From assembly GCA_004554585.1 (NCBI GenBank), contig SFLH01000011.1, positions 8,308 through 72,307 of the forward strand: a stretch of DNA of 64,000 nucleotides, read 5' to 3'. The position numbers and the translations under genes were made by a program. The DNA is from Clostridiales bacterium. GTDB taxonomy: Bacteria; Bacillota; Clostridia; Oscillospirales; Oscillospiraceae. Within the stretch, counting starts at the first letter, position 1. Each line of letters opens with the position of its first letter. Shown here piece by piece: positions 49,032 to 57,446 of this stretch. The notes beneath the pieces are model-generated. The model ran no database searches. It saw only the letters and a program-made list of their open reading frames with translations, and had not been told where the DNA came from.

Positions 49032-51009
49032 GCTCTTTTTCCCCAAAACCGCCGCCGGCAACCTGGTGCGCAACCGGCGATTCTTCTTTCCCTATCTGCT
49101 TACGGGGCTGCTCACCGTGGCCATGTTCTATAACATCGCCTTTCTCAACTGGCACAAGGAGCTGCGCAACCTGCCCGGCGGGGGAGCCATCCCCTCCATC
49201 ATGAGCCTGGGCATGGTGGTGGTAGGCCTGTTTGCCGTGATCTTCCTCCTTTACACCAACAGCTTTCTCATTAAGCGGCGCCACAAAGAGATTGGCCTAT
49301 ATAACATCCTGGGCATGTCTAAGCGGCACATTGCGCTCGTCCTCTTTTGGGAGACGGTGTATACCTGCCTCATCACCATCGTCGGCGGCCTGGCGGCGGG
49401 CATTTTGCTCTCCAAGCTGATGCTCCTGCTGCTGTATAAAATCCTCTTCTTTGAGGTGGCTTTTGGCTTTTCCATCAGTCCGGTTTCTATCGCCGTCACG
49501 GCCGTCCTCTTTGGGGCCATCTATCTGGCAGCCTTGGGGCGCAACCTGCTCCATGTGAGCCTGTCCAAGCCCGTAGAGTTGCTGCGTGGCGGCAGCGTGG
49601 GGGAGAAGGAGCCCAAGACCAAGGCCTTTCTGGCCGTCCTGGGCCTGCTCACCTTGGGGGCGGGGTACTACATTGCTATTACTACCACCTCCCCCTTGGA
49701 TGCCCTGATGCTCTTTTTCCTGGCGGTGCTCCTGGTGATCATCGGCACCTACTGCCTGTTTGTATCTGGATCCATCGCCTTTTTGAAGGGGCTGAAAAAG
49801 CGCAAGTCCTACTACTATCAGGCCAAGCACTTCATTGGGGTCTCCGGGATGCTCTACCGCATGAAGCAGAATGCCGTGGGCCTGGCCAACATTTGCATCC
49901 TGTCCACCATGGTCCTGGTGATGATCTCCACCTGTGTGTGCATGTACCTGGGGGTGGACGATGTTCTGGATACCATGTACCCCCACGAGATCACCTATAC
50001 CCAGTACACTTCGCCCGAAGAGCCTGGGGATCGGTCGGTCCAGGAGGAGATTGTGAATATGGCGGTCCGGAAGGGGCTGGAGCCCACGAAGACCCAGTCG
50101 GTGGATGTGCTGCGTCTGACCAGCAACGTGGGCCAGGGGGCCGACTTTATGCCCGCCCAAGAGACCAATGACCTGAGTGACCTGGTCTACACCGAGATCA
50201 TCACCGCCGACAGCTATGCTCAGATTACCGGTCAAACCCTTGCCCTGGCTCCGGACCAGGCAGCCGTCTACACCACAGAGAGCGACGGGGACTGGACGGA
50301 AGTGACGGTCCTGGGCAGGAGCTTCCCCATTGCCCAGTGGCTGGAGACCTCGCCCACAGGCACCCATGCAGCCTACTCGGACCGGGAGCTGATCCTGGTG
50401 GTGGCCGACTATGCTGCCCTGGAGGACCTTTTCCAGCGGCAGCTGGAGATGGACAACGGCCAGGGACAGCTCAACTGGGAGTTCTCCATGGACTTTGCCG
50501 ACGGGACAGATCAGCAGGCGGTGATGGATCTTTATGACCAGCTGGCCCAGTTCACCCGCCAGACCCAGGAGATCCCTGACACCGTAGCCTCCCGGACGGC
50601 CCAGGAACAAAGCTTCTATTCCACATACGGCAGTCTGCTCTTCCTGGGCATCTTCCTGGGGCTGCTCTTCCTGATGGCCACCGTCCTCATCATCTATTAC
50701 AAACAGATCTCCGAAGGGTATGAGGACAAGGAGCGCTTCCGCATCATGGAGCAGGTTGGCATGAGCCGCCAGCAGGTCCGGACCGCCATCCGCAGCCAGG
50801 TGCGAGCGGTGTTCTTCCTGCCCCTCATCGGGGCGGTGATCCACTTGGCGGCGGCCTTTCAGATGATCGTGCGCATCCTCTCGGCCCTGAGCCTGACCAA
50901 TGTGTCCCTGTTTGCCCTGTGCTGTCTGGGCACGGTGGTGGTCTTCGGGGTGGGATACCTCATCATCTACCGCCTGACCGCCCGGACCTATTATAAAATC
51001 GTTCGCTAA
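49024..51009 (+). CDS. Bce-type ABC transporter permease (BceB-like, FtsX domains)
   Basis: A 661-residue permease with ten expected membrane helices: an FtsX domain near the N-terminus (SFLIKRRHKEIGLYNILGMSKR), a large extracellular domain between helices 7 and 8 (about residues 320-530; LDTMYPHEITYTQY), and a second FtsX domain at the C-terminus (RFRIMEQVGMSRQQV). This domain plan is diagnostic of BceB-type peptide sensors. The GTG at 49024 follows GGAGG. It should signal through the kinase encoded downstream. Confidence 0.92.
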   Translation: MGKLFFPKTAAGNLVRNRRFFFPYLLTGLLTVAMFYNIAFLNWHKELRNLPGGGAIPSIMSLGMVVVGLFAVIFLLYTNSFLIKRRHKEIGLYNILGMSKRHIALVLFWETVYTCLITIVGGLAAGILLSKLMLLLLYKILFFEVAFGFSISPVSIAVTAVLFGAIYLAALGRNLLHVSLSKPVELLRGGSVGEKEPKTKAFLAVLGLLTLGAGYYIAITTTSPLDALMLFFLAVLLVIIGTYCLFVSGSIAFLKGLKKRKSYYYQAKHFIGVSGMLYRMKQNAVGLANICILSTMVLVMISTCVCMYLGVDDVLDTMYPHEITYTQYTSPEEPGDRSVQEEIVNMAVRKGLEPTKTQSVDVLRLTSNVGQGADFMPAQETNDLSDLVYTEIITADSYAQITGQTLALAPDQAAVYTTESDGDWTEVTVLGRSFPIAQWLETSPTGTHAAYSDRELILVVADYAALEDLFQRQLEMDNGQGQLNWEFSMDFADGTDQQAVMDLYDQLAQFTRQTQEIPDTVASRTAQEQSFYSTYGSLLFLGIFLGLLFLMATVLIIYYKQISEGYEDKERFRIMEQVGMSRQQVRTAIRSQVRAVFFLPLIGAVIHLAAAFQMIVRILSALSLTNVSLFALCCLGTVVVFGVGYLIIYRLTARTYYKIVR

Positions 51010-51049
51010 CAGAATTCCCTCTGTTTTTCCCCAAAATGCAGCGACCCAA

Positions 51050-51084
51050 AGCCGTGGAGCCCATTGCGCGCTCCACGGCTTTGG
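51050..51084 (+). terminator. Hairpin between the Bce permease and response regulator genes
   Basis: AAAGCCGTGGAGC pairs with GCTCCACGGCTTT but is followed by GGGG, not a T-run, so it may attenuate instead of fully terminating. A possible -10 TATGAT follows at 51087. Confidence 0.5.
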
Positions 51085-51116
51085 GGTATGATAAGGCAGA
51101 AAGGAGGCGGAAGACC

Positions 51117-51788
51117 ATGTATCGCATCTATCTGGTGGAAGACGATCCGGTCATCGCCGGCACCATCACGGAAAAGCTGGCGGCCTGGGGCTTTACCGTC
51201 CAGTGCCCCAAAGATTTCTCCAACATCATGGGGGAGTTCGTGGACTTCCAGCCCCACCTGGTTCTGCTGGACATCACCCTGCCCTTCTTCAACGGCTATC
51301 ACTGGTGCCAGGAGATCCGCCGGGTTTCCCGGGTGCCCATCCTTTTTTTGTCCTCGGCAGGGGAGAACGTGAACATCGTCATGGCCATCAACTTGGGAGC
51401 GGATGATTTTATCACAAAACCCTTTGATCTGTCGGTCCTGCTGGCCAAGGTCCAGGCCGCCCTGCGTCGGGCCTATGATTACCAGGGGGAGAGCCATTTG
51501 ATCGAGCACAACGGGGCGGTGTTCAACAGCTTGGACTGCACGCTGGTTTACGAGGGGCGCCGGGCGGAGCTGACCAAGAACGAGACCCGCATGATGCAGT
51601 TGCTGCTGGAACACAAGCCCAACGTGGTCAGCCGGGAGGACTTGATGGCCGCTCTATGGGCCTGTGACGCCTATGTGGATGAGAATACCCTGAACGTGAA
51701 CATGACCCGCCTGCGGAAAAAACTGGAGTCCATCGGGCTGAAGGGCTTCATCCGCACAAAAAAGGGTCTGGGATATCGGGTGCCGTGA
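51117..51788 (+). CDS. OmpR-family response regulator (BceR-like)
   Basis: A 223-residue regulator: receiver domain (acidic pocket E8-D9-D10, phospho-acceptor D52 in LLDITLP, K101 in TKPFD) and C-terminal winged helix (LTKNETRMMQLLLEHKPNVVSREDL; FIRTKKGLGYRV). It probably binds the AAATGTAAGG repeats before the ABC genes. It is followed at once by the kinase gene. Confidence 0.94.
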   Translation: MYRIYLVEDDPVIAGTITEKLAAWGFTVQCPKDFSNIMGEFVDFQPHLVLLDITLPFFNGYHWCQEIRRVSRVPILFLSSAGENVNIVMAINLGADDFITKPFDLSVLLAKVQAALRRAYDYQGESHLIEHNGAVFNSLDCTLVYEGRRAELTKNETRMMQLLLEHKPNVVSREDLMAALWACDAYVDENTLNVNMTRLRKKLESIGLKGFIRTKKGLGYRVP

Positions 51789-51789
51789 C

Positions 51790-52788
51790 ATGAAACGAGG
51801 AGAACTCTTTGGAGCCTGGCTGGCCAGCCGCCGTTTGGCGGCGGCCGGAGGCCTGTTTTGCGTGCTGATGGGTCTGTTGCTTTTCTGGCTGTACGATCTG
51901 CCATGGGAGGCGGCCATTTACCTGCTTTTGCTGTGCCTGGTGTGCGCCAGCCTGCTGTCGCTGGTCAGCTTTGCCCGCTTTTGCCGCGCCCATCGGACCC
52001 TGGAAACCATGGAGGAGGGAATTCTGGTGGACCCGGGCAACCTGCCGGAACCCGCCACTTTGCTGGAGGCCGACTATGACCGGCTGGTCCGCCGGCTGAT
52101 TCGGGAGGTCCGGGAACAGCGGGCCGAGGCCGACGGAACCCTGGCAGATCTGACTGCCTACTACACCCTCTGGGTCCACCAAATCAAAACCCCCATTGCC
52201 GCCATGGGCCTGCTGCTACAAGCCGGGCCGGGAAAAACCACGGAAATGGAGATCGAGCTGCAGCGGATCGCCCAGTATGTGGACATGGTCCTGCAGTACC
52301 TGCGCTTAGACAGCGAGGCCCGGGATCTGGAGCTGCGCCGGTGCGCGCTGGACGACGTGGTCCGGCAAACGGTGCGCAAGTATGCTAAGCTCTTCATTTT
52401 AAAGAAAATCCGCCTGACCTTCCAAGAGACCGGCTTGACGGTGCTCAGCGATGAGAAGTGGCTGGCCTTCCTGCTGGAGCAGCTGCTCTCCAACGCCTTG
52501 AAATACACCCCTGCCGGGGGAGAAATTTCCCTTTATCGGGAGGGGGAGGACACCCTGGTTATTGCCGACACCGGTATCGGCATTGCCCCGGAGGACCTGC
52601 CCCGGGTTTTTGACAAGGGATTTACCGGCCACAACGGCCGCATGGACAAAAAGGCCACGGGGATTGGCCTTTATCTCTGCCGCCGGGTGGCGGAACTGCT
52701 GGGGCACGCGCTCACCATCACCTCCCAGCAGGGAGAGGGGACTCAGGTCCGCATCGGCTTGGCTCGGCCCCAGTTTGACATCGAGTGA
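51790..52788 (+). CDS. Intramembrane-sensing histidine kinase (BceS-like)
   Basis: A 332-residue kinase with two membrane helices (about 20-36 and 40-62) separated by a very short loop, and no sensor domain: the intramembrane-sensing type that depends on a BceB permease. The phospho-acceptor is H130 in LWVHQIKTPIAAM. The ATP-binding boxes are LSNALKYTPAGG (N), DTGIGIAPEDL (G1) and ATGIGLYL (G2). It begins two bases after the response-regulator stop codon. Confidence 0.94.
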   Translation: MKRGELFGAWLASRRLAAAGGLFCVLMGLLLFWLYDLPWEAAIYLLLLCLVCASLLSLVSFARFCRAHRTLETMEEGILVDPGNLPEPATLLEADYDRLVRRLIREVREQRAEADGTLADLTAYYTLWVHQIKTPIAAMGLLLQAGPGKTTEMEIELQRIAQYVDMVLQYLRLDSEARDLELRRCALDDVVRQTVRKYAKLFILKKIRLTFQETGLTVLSDEKWLAFLLEQLLSNALKYTPAGGEISLYREGEDTLVIADTGIGIAPEDLPRVFDKGFTGHNGRMDKKATGIGLYLCRRVAELLGHALTITSQQGEGTQVRIGLARPQFDIE

Positions 52789-52796
52789 TAAAAGGA

Positions 52797-52844
52797 AAGC
52801 CCCCTCTTCTGCGTTCTGTACGGGAAGCGCAGGAGAGGGGGCTT
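52797..52844 (+). terminator. Hairpin between the Bce kinase gene and the convergent envelope operon
   Basis: AAGCCCCCTCT and CTGCG pair with CGCAG and AGAGGGGGCTT. T-tracts are short on both strands. Confidence 0.65.
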
Positions 52845-52853
52845 ATGTCTGCC

Positions 52854-53900
52854 TCACATGGTTTTCGAGGGCAGAGGGGCCTGCCAGGCCAGCCGGAGAA
52901 AGCGGAAGGCCAGGAACACACCGGTGAGCAGGAGGAACAAATAGAAACTCACCGAGCGGCTGAGCAGCATGGCCCCCGGCAGAACGGCTGCCGGGAAAAC
53001 GGTCTGGTAGAGCAGCAGGAACCCGCCTTCCGACAAACCCACTGCCCCGGGCAGGGGGAGGGAGGAAACGGAGAGGAAGAGCACCGCCTGCAAAGCAATC
53101 ATGCTCCACAGAGTCTGGCCGCTGAGCCCGAAGGCCAGGAAGACCCAGAAGGGGATGCTGTGGTAGGCCAGCAGCTGGACCAAGGACGTGAGAAACATGG
53201 TCCCCAGCTGCTTTTTGTGGTCCTTGCAGCATTGGATGCACTGGCGCATGTCCTGCCACTGGCTCTTGCCCCAGGCCTCCAGGGCAGAGGCCCGGCGGGG
53301 AAAGAAGCGGCGGGCGGGGACCATCAGGCCCCGGCCCAAAGCGGGTAGAAGCCGGGGAGAGATCACCGCGCCGGCCAGCAGAAAGACCACCACCAGGTTC
53401 AGGACGGCACCAACCAGGAAGCACAGCAGTACGCCCCGGGGCATGGCCAGCAGCTGGCTTTTGTGGAGGAGGAATCCCCCCACACCCAGGGTTACCGCCG
53501 CCAGCTGGAAGGAGAAGAACTCCAGCAGCAGGGCCAGGGCTCCGTGGGCGGGAGAGTGACCGTCCCGATACATGGCATACAGCTGCATGGGCTGTCCGCC
53601 GGAGGCGGAAGGGGTGACGGAACTGAAGAAGAAGCCCGTAACGGCATACAGCAGGCAGGAGCGGTAAGGAGCGGGAGAGCCAAACAGAGACAGGCCCCGC
53701 TGAATGTTTTTGGCCTCGCAGAGGAAGAACACCACCATGGCGCAGGCCCCTACCCCCAGCAGGGGGAGCTTGACCTGTTTCAGGGCTGCCCACAGATGGG
53801 CTGGGTCCTGCTTGGCCAGCAGAAGATAGAAGGTCAGGCCCAGCAGCAGCACAAAAAGTCCGCCGCACAGGAGGCCCTTTTTCCATTGTACCTGATTCAT
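52854..53900 (-). CDS. Flippase-like integral membrane protein (LPG_synthase_TM / UPF0104)
   Basis: A 348-residue membrane protein with about eight helices. The segments GFFFSSVTPSASGGQPMQLY and VSSLPLPGAVGLSEGGFLLLY are the two conserved UPF0104 motifs, the first with SASGGQP. It matches the flippase half of MprF without the synthetase domain. Its ATG overlaps the deacetylase stop (ATGA). With a glycolipid-type glycosyltransferase upstream it may move a lipid-linked product across the membrane; that is inference. Confidence 0.87.
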   Translation of the reverse strand: MNQVQWKKGLLCGGLFVLLLGLTFYLLLAKQDPAHLWAALKQVKLPLLGVGACAMVVFFLCEAKNIQRGLSLFGSPAPYRSCLLYAVTGFFFSSVTPSASGGQPMQLYAMYRDGHSPAHGALALLLEFFSFQLAAVTLGVGGFLLHKSQLLAMPRGVLLCFLVGAVLNLVVVFLLAGAVISPRLLPALGRGLMVPARRFFPRRASALEAWGKSQWQDMRQCIQCCKDHKKQLGTMFLTSLVQLLAYHSIPFWVFLAFGLSGQTLWSMIALQAVLFLSVSSLPLPGAVGLSEGGFLLLYQTVFPAAVLPGAMLLSRSVSFYLFLLLTGVFLAFRFLRLAWQAPLPSKTM

Positions 53901-54589
53901 ACAGCACACTCCAAGGTCTCAAAACGGTAGCCCTGGGCCAGCCACAGGGGCAGCTGCTGCTCCAGAGCCTGAATGGTTCGGCCTGGGGCGCCGGGGGCAC
54001 CCCGGCCGTCGTGCAGGCAGATCACTGCGCCCGGCCAGGTGCGCTGGTCCAAGCGCCGGGCGATCTCCTCCGGGGAGATATCCTCCCGCCAGTCCTGGGC
54101 CATTACGTCCCACAGCACGGCCTGCAGGCGGTATTTCTTGATCTGCCCCAGAGAAGCCAGATTCACCACTCCCCAGGGGGGGCGGAAGCAGGGATTCTCA
54201 ATGCCCAGGTTTGCCAGTTCCGCCAGCCCGTCGGCAAAGTCCTGTCTGGTCTGACGGGGGGACATGAGATAGGCACTGTGGTGGCGGGCGGAGTGGAAGG
54301 CCACCTGGTGGCCCTCCTCCCGCATCCGATGGATGAGCTGGGGGTTGTCCCGGGCAAATTCTCCTACCACGAAAAAGGTGGCAGGAACCTGGAAACGGGC
54401 CAGCAAGTCCAGTAGAGCGGGGGTGTCCTCGGCGCTGGGTCCATCGTCAAAGGTGAGGTAGAGAATGCCTTCCCGCCGCCGCTTGTCCCGGGTCAGCCGG
54501 TGCTTGGCCTTGCGCCAGGAGGAGGGGAAGAAGGCATAGCTTCCCACGATGCCACCCACGCCAAGAAGGACCAGGATGGGGATCAGCAT
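53897..54589 (-). CDS. Polysaccharide deacetylase (NodB homology)
   Basis: A 230-residue CE4 enzyme anchored by an N-terminal membrane helix (LIPILVLLGVGGIVGSYAFF). The NodB motifs are present: LTFDDGPS (catalytic and metal Asp), HSARHHSA (metal His pair) and RPPWGVVN, with the C-terminal ICLHDG. It removes acetyl groups from an amino-sugar polymer or lipid-linked glycan outside the membrane. It overlaps the upstream glycosyltransferase gene by seven bases. Confidence 0.9.
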   Translation of the reverse strand: MLIPILVLLGVGGIVGSYAFFPSSWRKAKHRLTRDKRRREGILYLTFDDGPSAEDTPALLDLLARFQVPATFFVVGEFARDNPQLIHRMREEGHQVAFHSARHHSAYLMSPRQTRQDFADGLAELANLGIENPCFRPPWGVVNLASLGQIKKYRLQAVLWDVMAQDWREDISPEEIARRLDQRTWPGAVICLHDGRGAPGAPGRTIQALEQQLPLWLAQGYRFETLECAV

Positions 54590-55650
54590 GCGGTTTTCCT
54601 CTCTGCCAAGAACCGATCCACGGGGGAGACAGCGTCCAGGCTCCGCAGAGCCACGGCCATCCGCTGCTTCATGTCGGCCAGGGTTTCCTGGTCGGCCAGC
54701 AGGTCCAGAATTTCCTGGGATTCCCGGCCTTTGTTCCACAGGACTTTTCCAAACCCGTGGGACTGGACATAGGAGGCGTTGGCCTCCTCCTGCATGAGGA
54801 AGGGGCGCAACAGGCACAGAGGAGTGCCGGTGTGGATTGCCTCAAAGGTGGTGATGCCACCGGCTTTGGTCAGCAGCAGATCCGCCCGGGCCATGTACTT
54901 GGCCACCTGAGAAGTGAAGCCCACGATCTCAAAAGTGGGGTAAGCCAGCTCCAGCTCCCGGCGCAGGGATTCGTTCTTGCCGGTGATAACCGTCACATGG
55001 ATGTCGGGGGACGTGGCCAGGGCGGAGAGGAATTCTTCTGCCCGGGGAATCAGCCCCAGTCCGCCGCCCATGACCAGCAGCTCCTTAACGGTCCCTTTTT
55101 CGGCGGTGCGGAAGCGGAAATCCTGCCGCACAGGGATGCCGTTGACCACGATCTGGCTACTGGGGACATCCATGCGCATCAGCTGGCGCCGGGTGGACTC
55201 GTCACCTACGAAATAGCAGTCGGTGTGGGGGGCGATCCACTCCCGGTGGGCGGAGATGTCTGTGATGTAAGTATACAGAGGGATGGTGCTACCCGTGCTC
55301 TCCTTGTAAGCGGAGACATACTGGGAGCTCAGGGGAAGGGTGGAGATCACTAGATCCGCCTGGGTGCGATAGAGCAGCTGGTCCAGCTTCTGAACCATGC
55401 TCCGATTCACAGGGGTGCAGCGGAAACGGCCTGCCATCCGGTTGAGCAGATTATATACGCCGGAACAGTAGTTGACCGTAAAATCAAAGCAGCCATAGAC
55501 CAGCCGCCGGGTCTGAGGGAAACACTCCTCCACCACATCTACGATGGTCACACAGGCGGCGGGGTCCTGCCGCAGGACCTCCTCACGCACGGCCTGAGCG
55601 GCGAAAACATGTCCCATGCCAAATTTTCCGGTGAAGATCAAAACGTTCAT
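54583..55650 (-). CDS. MGDG synthase/UgtP-like glycosyltransferase (GT28)
   Basis: A 355-residue GT-B enzyme of the MurG/MGD1/UgtP group. The N-terminal GKFGMGHVFAAQAV is the acceptor-side GxGH motif, followed by a MGDG-synthase N domain. The C-terminal half has LLVMGGGLGL and LLTKAGGITTFEA with the sugar-nucleotide site. The likely reaction is transfer of glucose or galactose to diacylglycerol. It is the first gene of the three-gene overlapping operon. A minus-strand TATACT at 55699-55704 is the likely -10. Confidence 0.88.
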   Translation of the reverse strand: MNVLIFTGKFGMGHVFAAQAVREEVLRQDPAACVTIVDVVEECFPQTRRLVYGCFDFTVNYCSGVYNLLNRMAGRFRCTPVNRSMVQKLDQLLYRTQADLVISTLPLSSQYVSAYKESTGSTIPLYTYITDISAHREWIAPHTDCYFVGDESTRRQLMRMDVPSSQIVVNGIPVRQDFRFRTAEKGTVKELLVMGGGLGLIPRAEEFLSALATSPDIHVTVITGKNESLRRELELAYPTFEIVGFTSQVAKYMARADLLLTKAGGITTFEAIHTGTPLCLLRPFLMQEEANASYVQSHGFGKVLWNKGRESQEILDLLADQETLADMKQRMAVALRSLDAVSPVDRFLAERKTAC

Positions 55651-55931
55651 GGTCTTCCCTCCTTGGTGTTGCAGTCGAAATCTTTCTTTGTTGGGCTCAG
55701 TATAACAAGGGAATCTTTTTTCGCCATTAAGAGACTATAAAAGATTTCTTAAGAGAATGGGTAGATTTTATTATCTCTCTGTCATCCCTCTGTTGGTATC
55801 GTATCCCCCTTGACGGGACGCTTCCAACGGCCCTGTTTTTTCTGGAGGATTTCTTGTTCTGTTCAGCGCGAGACAAGGGGAGCGGTGTCAACGTTGGCAG
55901 ACTCTGTGTCAAGATCCGCGGAGGGAGGGGT

Positions 55932-56045
55932 TCATACCCTGCCGCACTCCGGCCCGCCGTATTGGGAGATGATCTGGGCCGCCAACTTTGGGTTGGTGTT
56001 CTTGATGCGCACGGGATACTGCAGTTTTTTCTGATAGACAAACAT
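55932..56045 (-). pseudogene. cotJC: Truncated cotJC (spore coat Mn-catalase-like), 37 codons
   Basis: Directly after the CotJA-CotJB gene a frame starts MFVYQKKLQYPVRIKNTNP and continues KLAAQIISQYGGP, which is the N-terminus of CotJC. It then reads ECGRV and stops, where CotJC normally goes on with DGE and about 150 more residues including the metal-binding Glu and His. The following 280 bases show no rest of the gene in any frame, so a deletion or rearrangement removed it. Confidence 0.8.
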
Positions 56046-56048
56046 CGC

Positions 56049-56510
56049 TCACGCCTCCTCTTCGCGGTACTGCCAGGGCCAGGGGCCGCTGGTCCAGGTG
56101 TAGGAGCTACTCAGGGCGGCGTCGTTCTGGGTCAGAGGGCCGTACTGCTCCACATAACTCTCCCGGGCGGCTTTCTCCAGCTCCACATAGTTCTGGAACA
56201 GGGCGAAGGCCTCGCTGTCGTTGGGGTGGGTGTCCAGGTAAAGCCCCAGCTCGTGGATGACAAAATCTAAGGCCCGTAGCTGGTTGAGCTTGGTGTCAGG
56301 CAACTGAGGAGCATTGACTTTCAAATGGAAGGGCAGGTCCAGGTCGGGGAAGAGGGTGCCGCTTTCCAAAGCTTTGCTCTTGGCATACCGCTCGGGGGCG
56401 GGACCTTGGCTGACCACAAAGGGGACCGCAAAAGGACCGCAGGAGGGCAGTGAGCCCTGTCCGGCGGGACAGGCAGCCTTCTTGGCTGTGTTGGAAGTAG
56501 AATTGGACAA
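56049..56510 (-). CDS. CotJA-CotJB fusion protein (spore coat)
   Basis: A 153-residue protein. Residues about 27-64 (VPFVVSQGPAPERYAKSKAL, then ESGTLFPDLDLPF) match CotJA with its GTLFPELD motif. Residues about 74-147 (LNQLRALDFVIHELGLYLDT, HPNDSEAF, YTWTSGPWPW) match CotJB. The two are normally separate genes of about 80-90 residues each. The TTG start at 56510 is eight bases after AAAGGAGG. It forms the inner-coat operon with the damaged cotJC. Confidence 0.82.
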   Translation of the reverse strand: MSNSTSNTAKKAACPAGQGSLPSCGPFAVPFVVSQGPAPERYAKSKALESGTLFPDLDLPFHLKVNAPQLPDTKLNQLRALDFVIHELGLYLDTHPNDSEAFALFQNYVELEKAARESYVEQYGPLTQNDAALSSSYTWTSGPWPWQYREEEA

Positions 56511-56611
56511 TGGAAGAACCTCCTTTGACAAAACCGCGCGGGGGTCGAGACACCCGCGTTCACTCCATGGTATGCCGAAGGAAGGGGAAAGGGACCAGGA
56601 AAAGAGGAGGA

Positions 56612-56640
56612 TTGCGGAAGGAAGGGTTGTTTGCTATAAT
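56612..56640 (+). promoter_or_regulatory. Promoter of the amidase-radA operon
   Basis: -35 TTGCGG (56612-56617) and -10 TATAAT (56635-56640), spacer 17 bases. Confidence 0.72.
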
Positions 56641-56717
56641 TTTGCCGTAGCCCTGGTCTTTTGCTGGGGTATCTCCCTTTCTTCGGCAGCATAGAGTTGC
56701 CAAGGGAGGGATGTGCT

Positions 56718-57446
56718 ATGAAACAGTATGGAAAGAAACGAATTTTCTTTGGCTGTCTGGCGGCGGCCATGGCGGTGGGCCTGCTGGCGGGAGGCCTTTG
56801 GTGGTCTGGCCGAGCTGAGCCGACCTTTGCCCGGCTGACCCATCAGACCCTTATCATTGACCCGGGCCACGGGGGAGAGGACGGCGGCGCAGTCTCCGCT
56901 TCGGGCCAGGCCGAGAGCCAGATCAACCTGGCCATTGCCCGGTCCCTGGACCAGCTGATGGGCTTTTATGGGGTGCCGGCAGTGATGACCCGGACGGAGG
57001 ACATCTCCATCCACGACCCCTCTGCGGAAACCCTGCGGGAGAAAAAGGTATCGGACCTGAAGAATCGGGTGGCCCTCATCAACAGCATTCCCAATGCCAC
57101 CCTCATCAGCATCCACCAGAATGCCTCTCCCGACCCCAGCCACCGGGGCTTTCAGGTGTTTTATGGAGACCAAGCCCTGTCCCAGCCCCTGGCGCAGGCG
57201 GTGCAGCAGGCGCTGACGGAGGTCCTTTCCCCGGAAAAGGAACGGGCGGTCCAGTCGGTCTCTTCGTCGGTCTACCTGATGAACCACATCTCCTGCCGGT
57301 CTATTTTGGTGGAGTGCGGCTTCGTGTCCAACGTCCAGGAGGACCAGCTGCTCCAAGAGCCCGCCTATCAGCGCAAGCTGGCCATGACTCTGGCATCCTG
57401 CTATCTTACCGCGGGCAGTGCCCAGGAAGGAGGATCTTTCGTATGA
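56718..57446 (+). CDS. cwlD: N-acetylmuramoyl-L-alanine amidase (CwlD-like, Amidase_3)
   Basis: A 242-residue zinc amidase with an N-terminal membrane anchor (FFGCLAAAMAVGLLAGGLWW). Zinc ligands are the His in IDPGHGGEDGG, a Glu further on, and the His in ISIHQNAS; the catalytic Glu is in ILVECGFVSN. CwlD in Bacillus works with PdaA to make muramic lactam in the spore cortex; the length and membrane anchor agree, but cell-division amidases are an alternative. Its stop overlaps the radA start (ATGA). Confidence 0.85.
   Translation: MKQYGKKRIFFGCLAAAMAVGLLAGGLWWSGRAEPTFARLTHQTLIIDPGHGGEDGGAVSASGQAESQINLAIARSLDQLMGFYGVPAVMTRTEDISIHDPSAETLREKKVSDLKNRVALINSIPNATLISIHQNASPDPSHRGFQVFYGDQALSQPLAQAVQQALTEVLSPEKERAVQSVSSSVYLMNHISCRSILVECGFVSNVQEDQLLQEPAYQRKLAMTLASCYLTAGSAQEGGSFV

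Noticed and set aside
55727..56041. 104-codon minus-strand frame in the cotJC region
   Set aside because: Different frame from CotJC and no recognisable protein; starts inside the cotJC remnant without SD.
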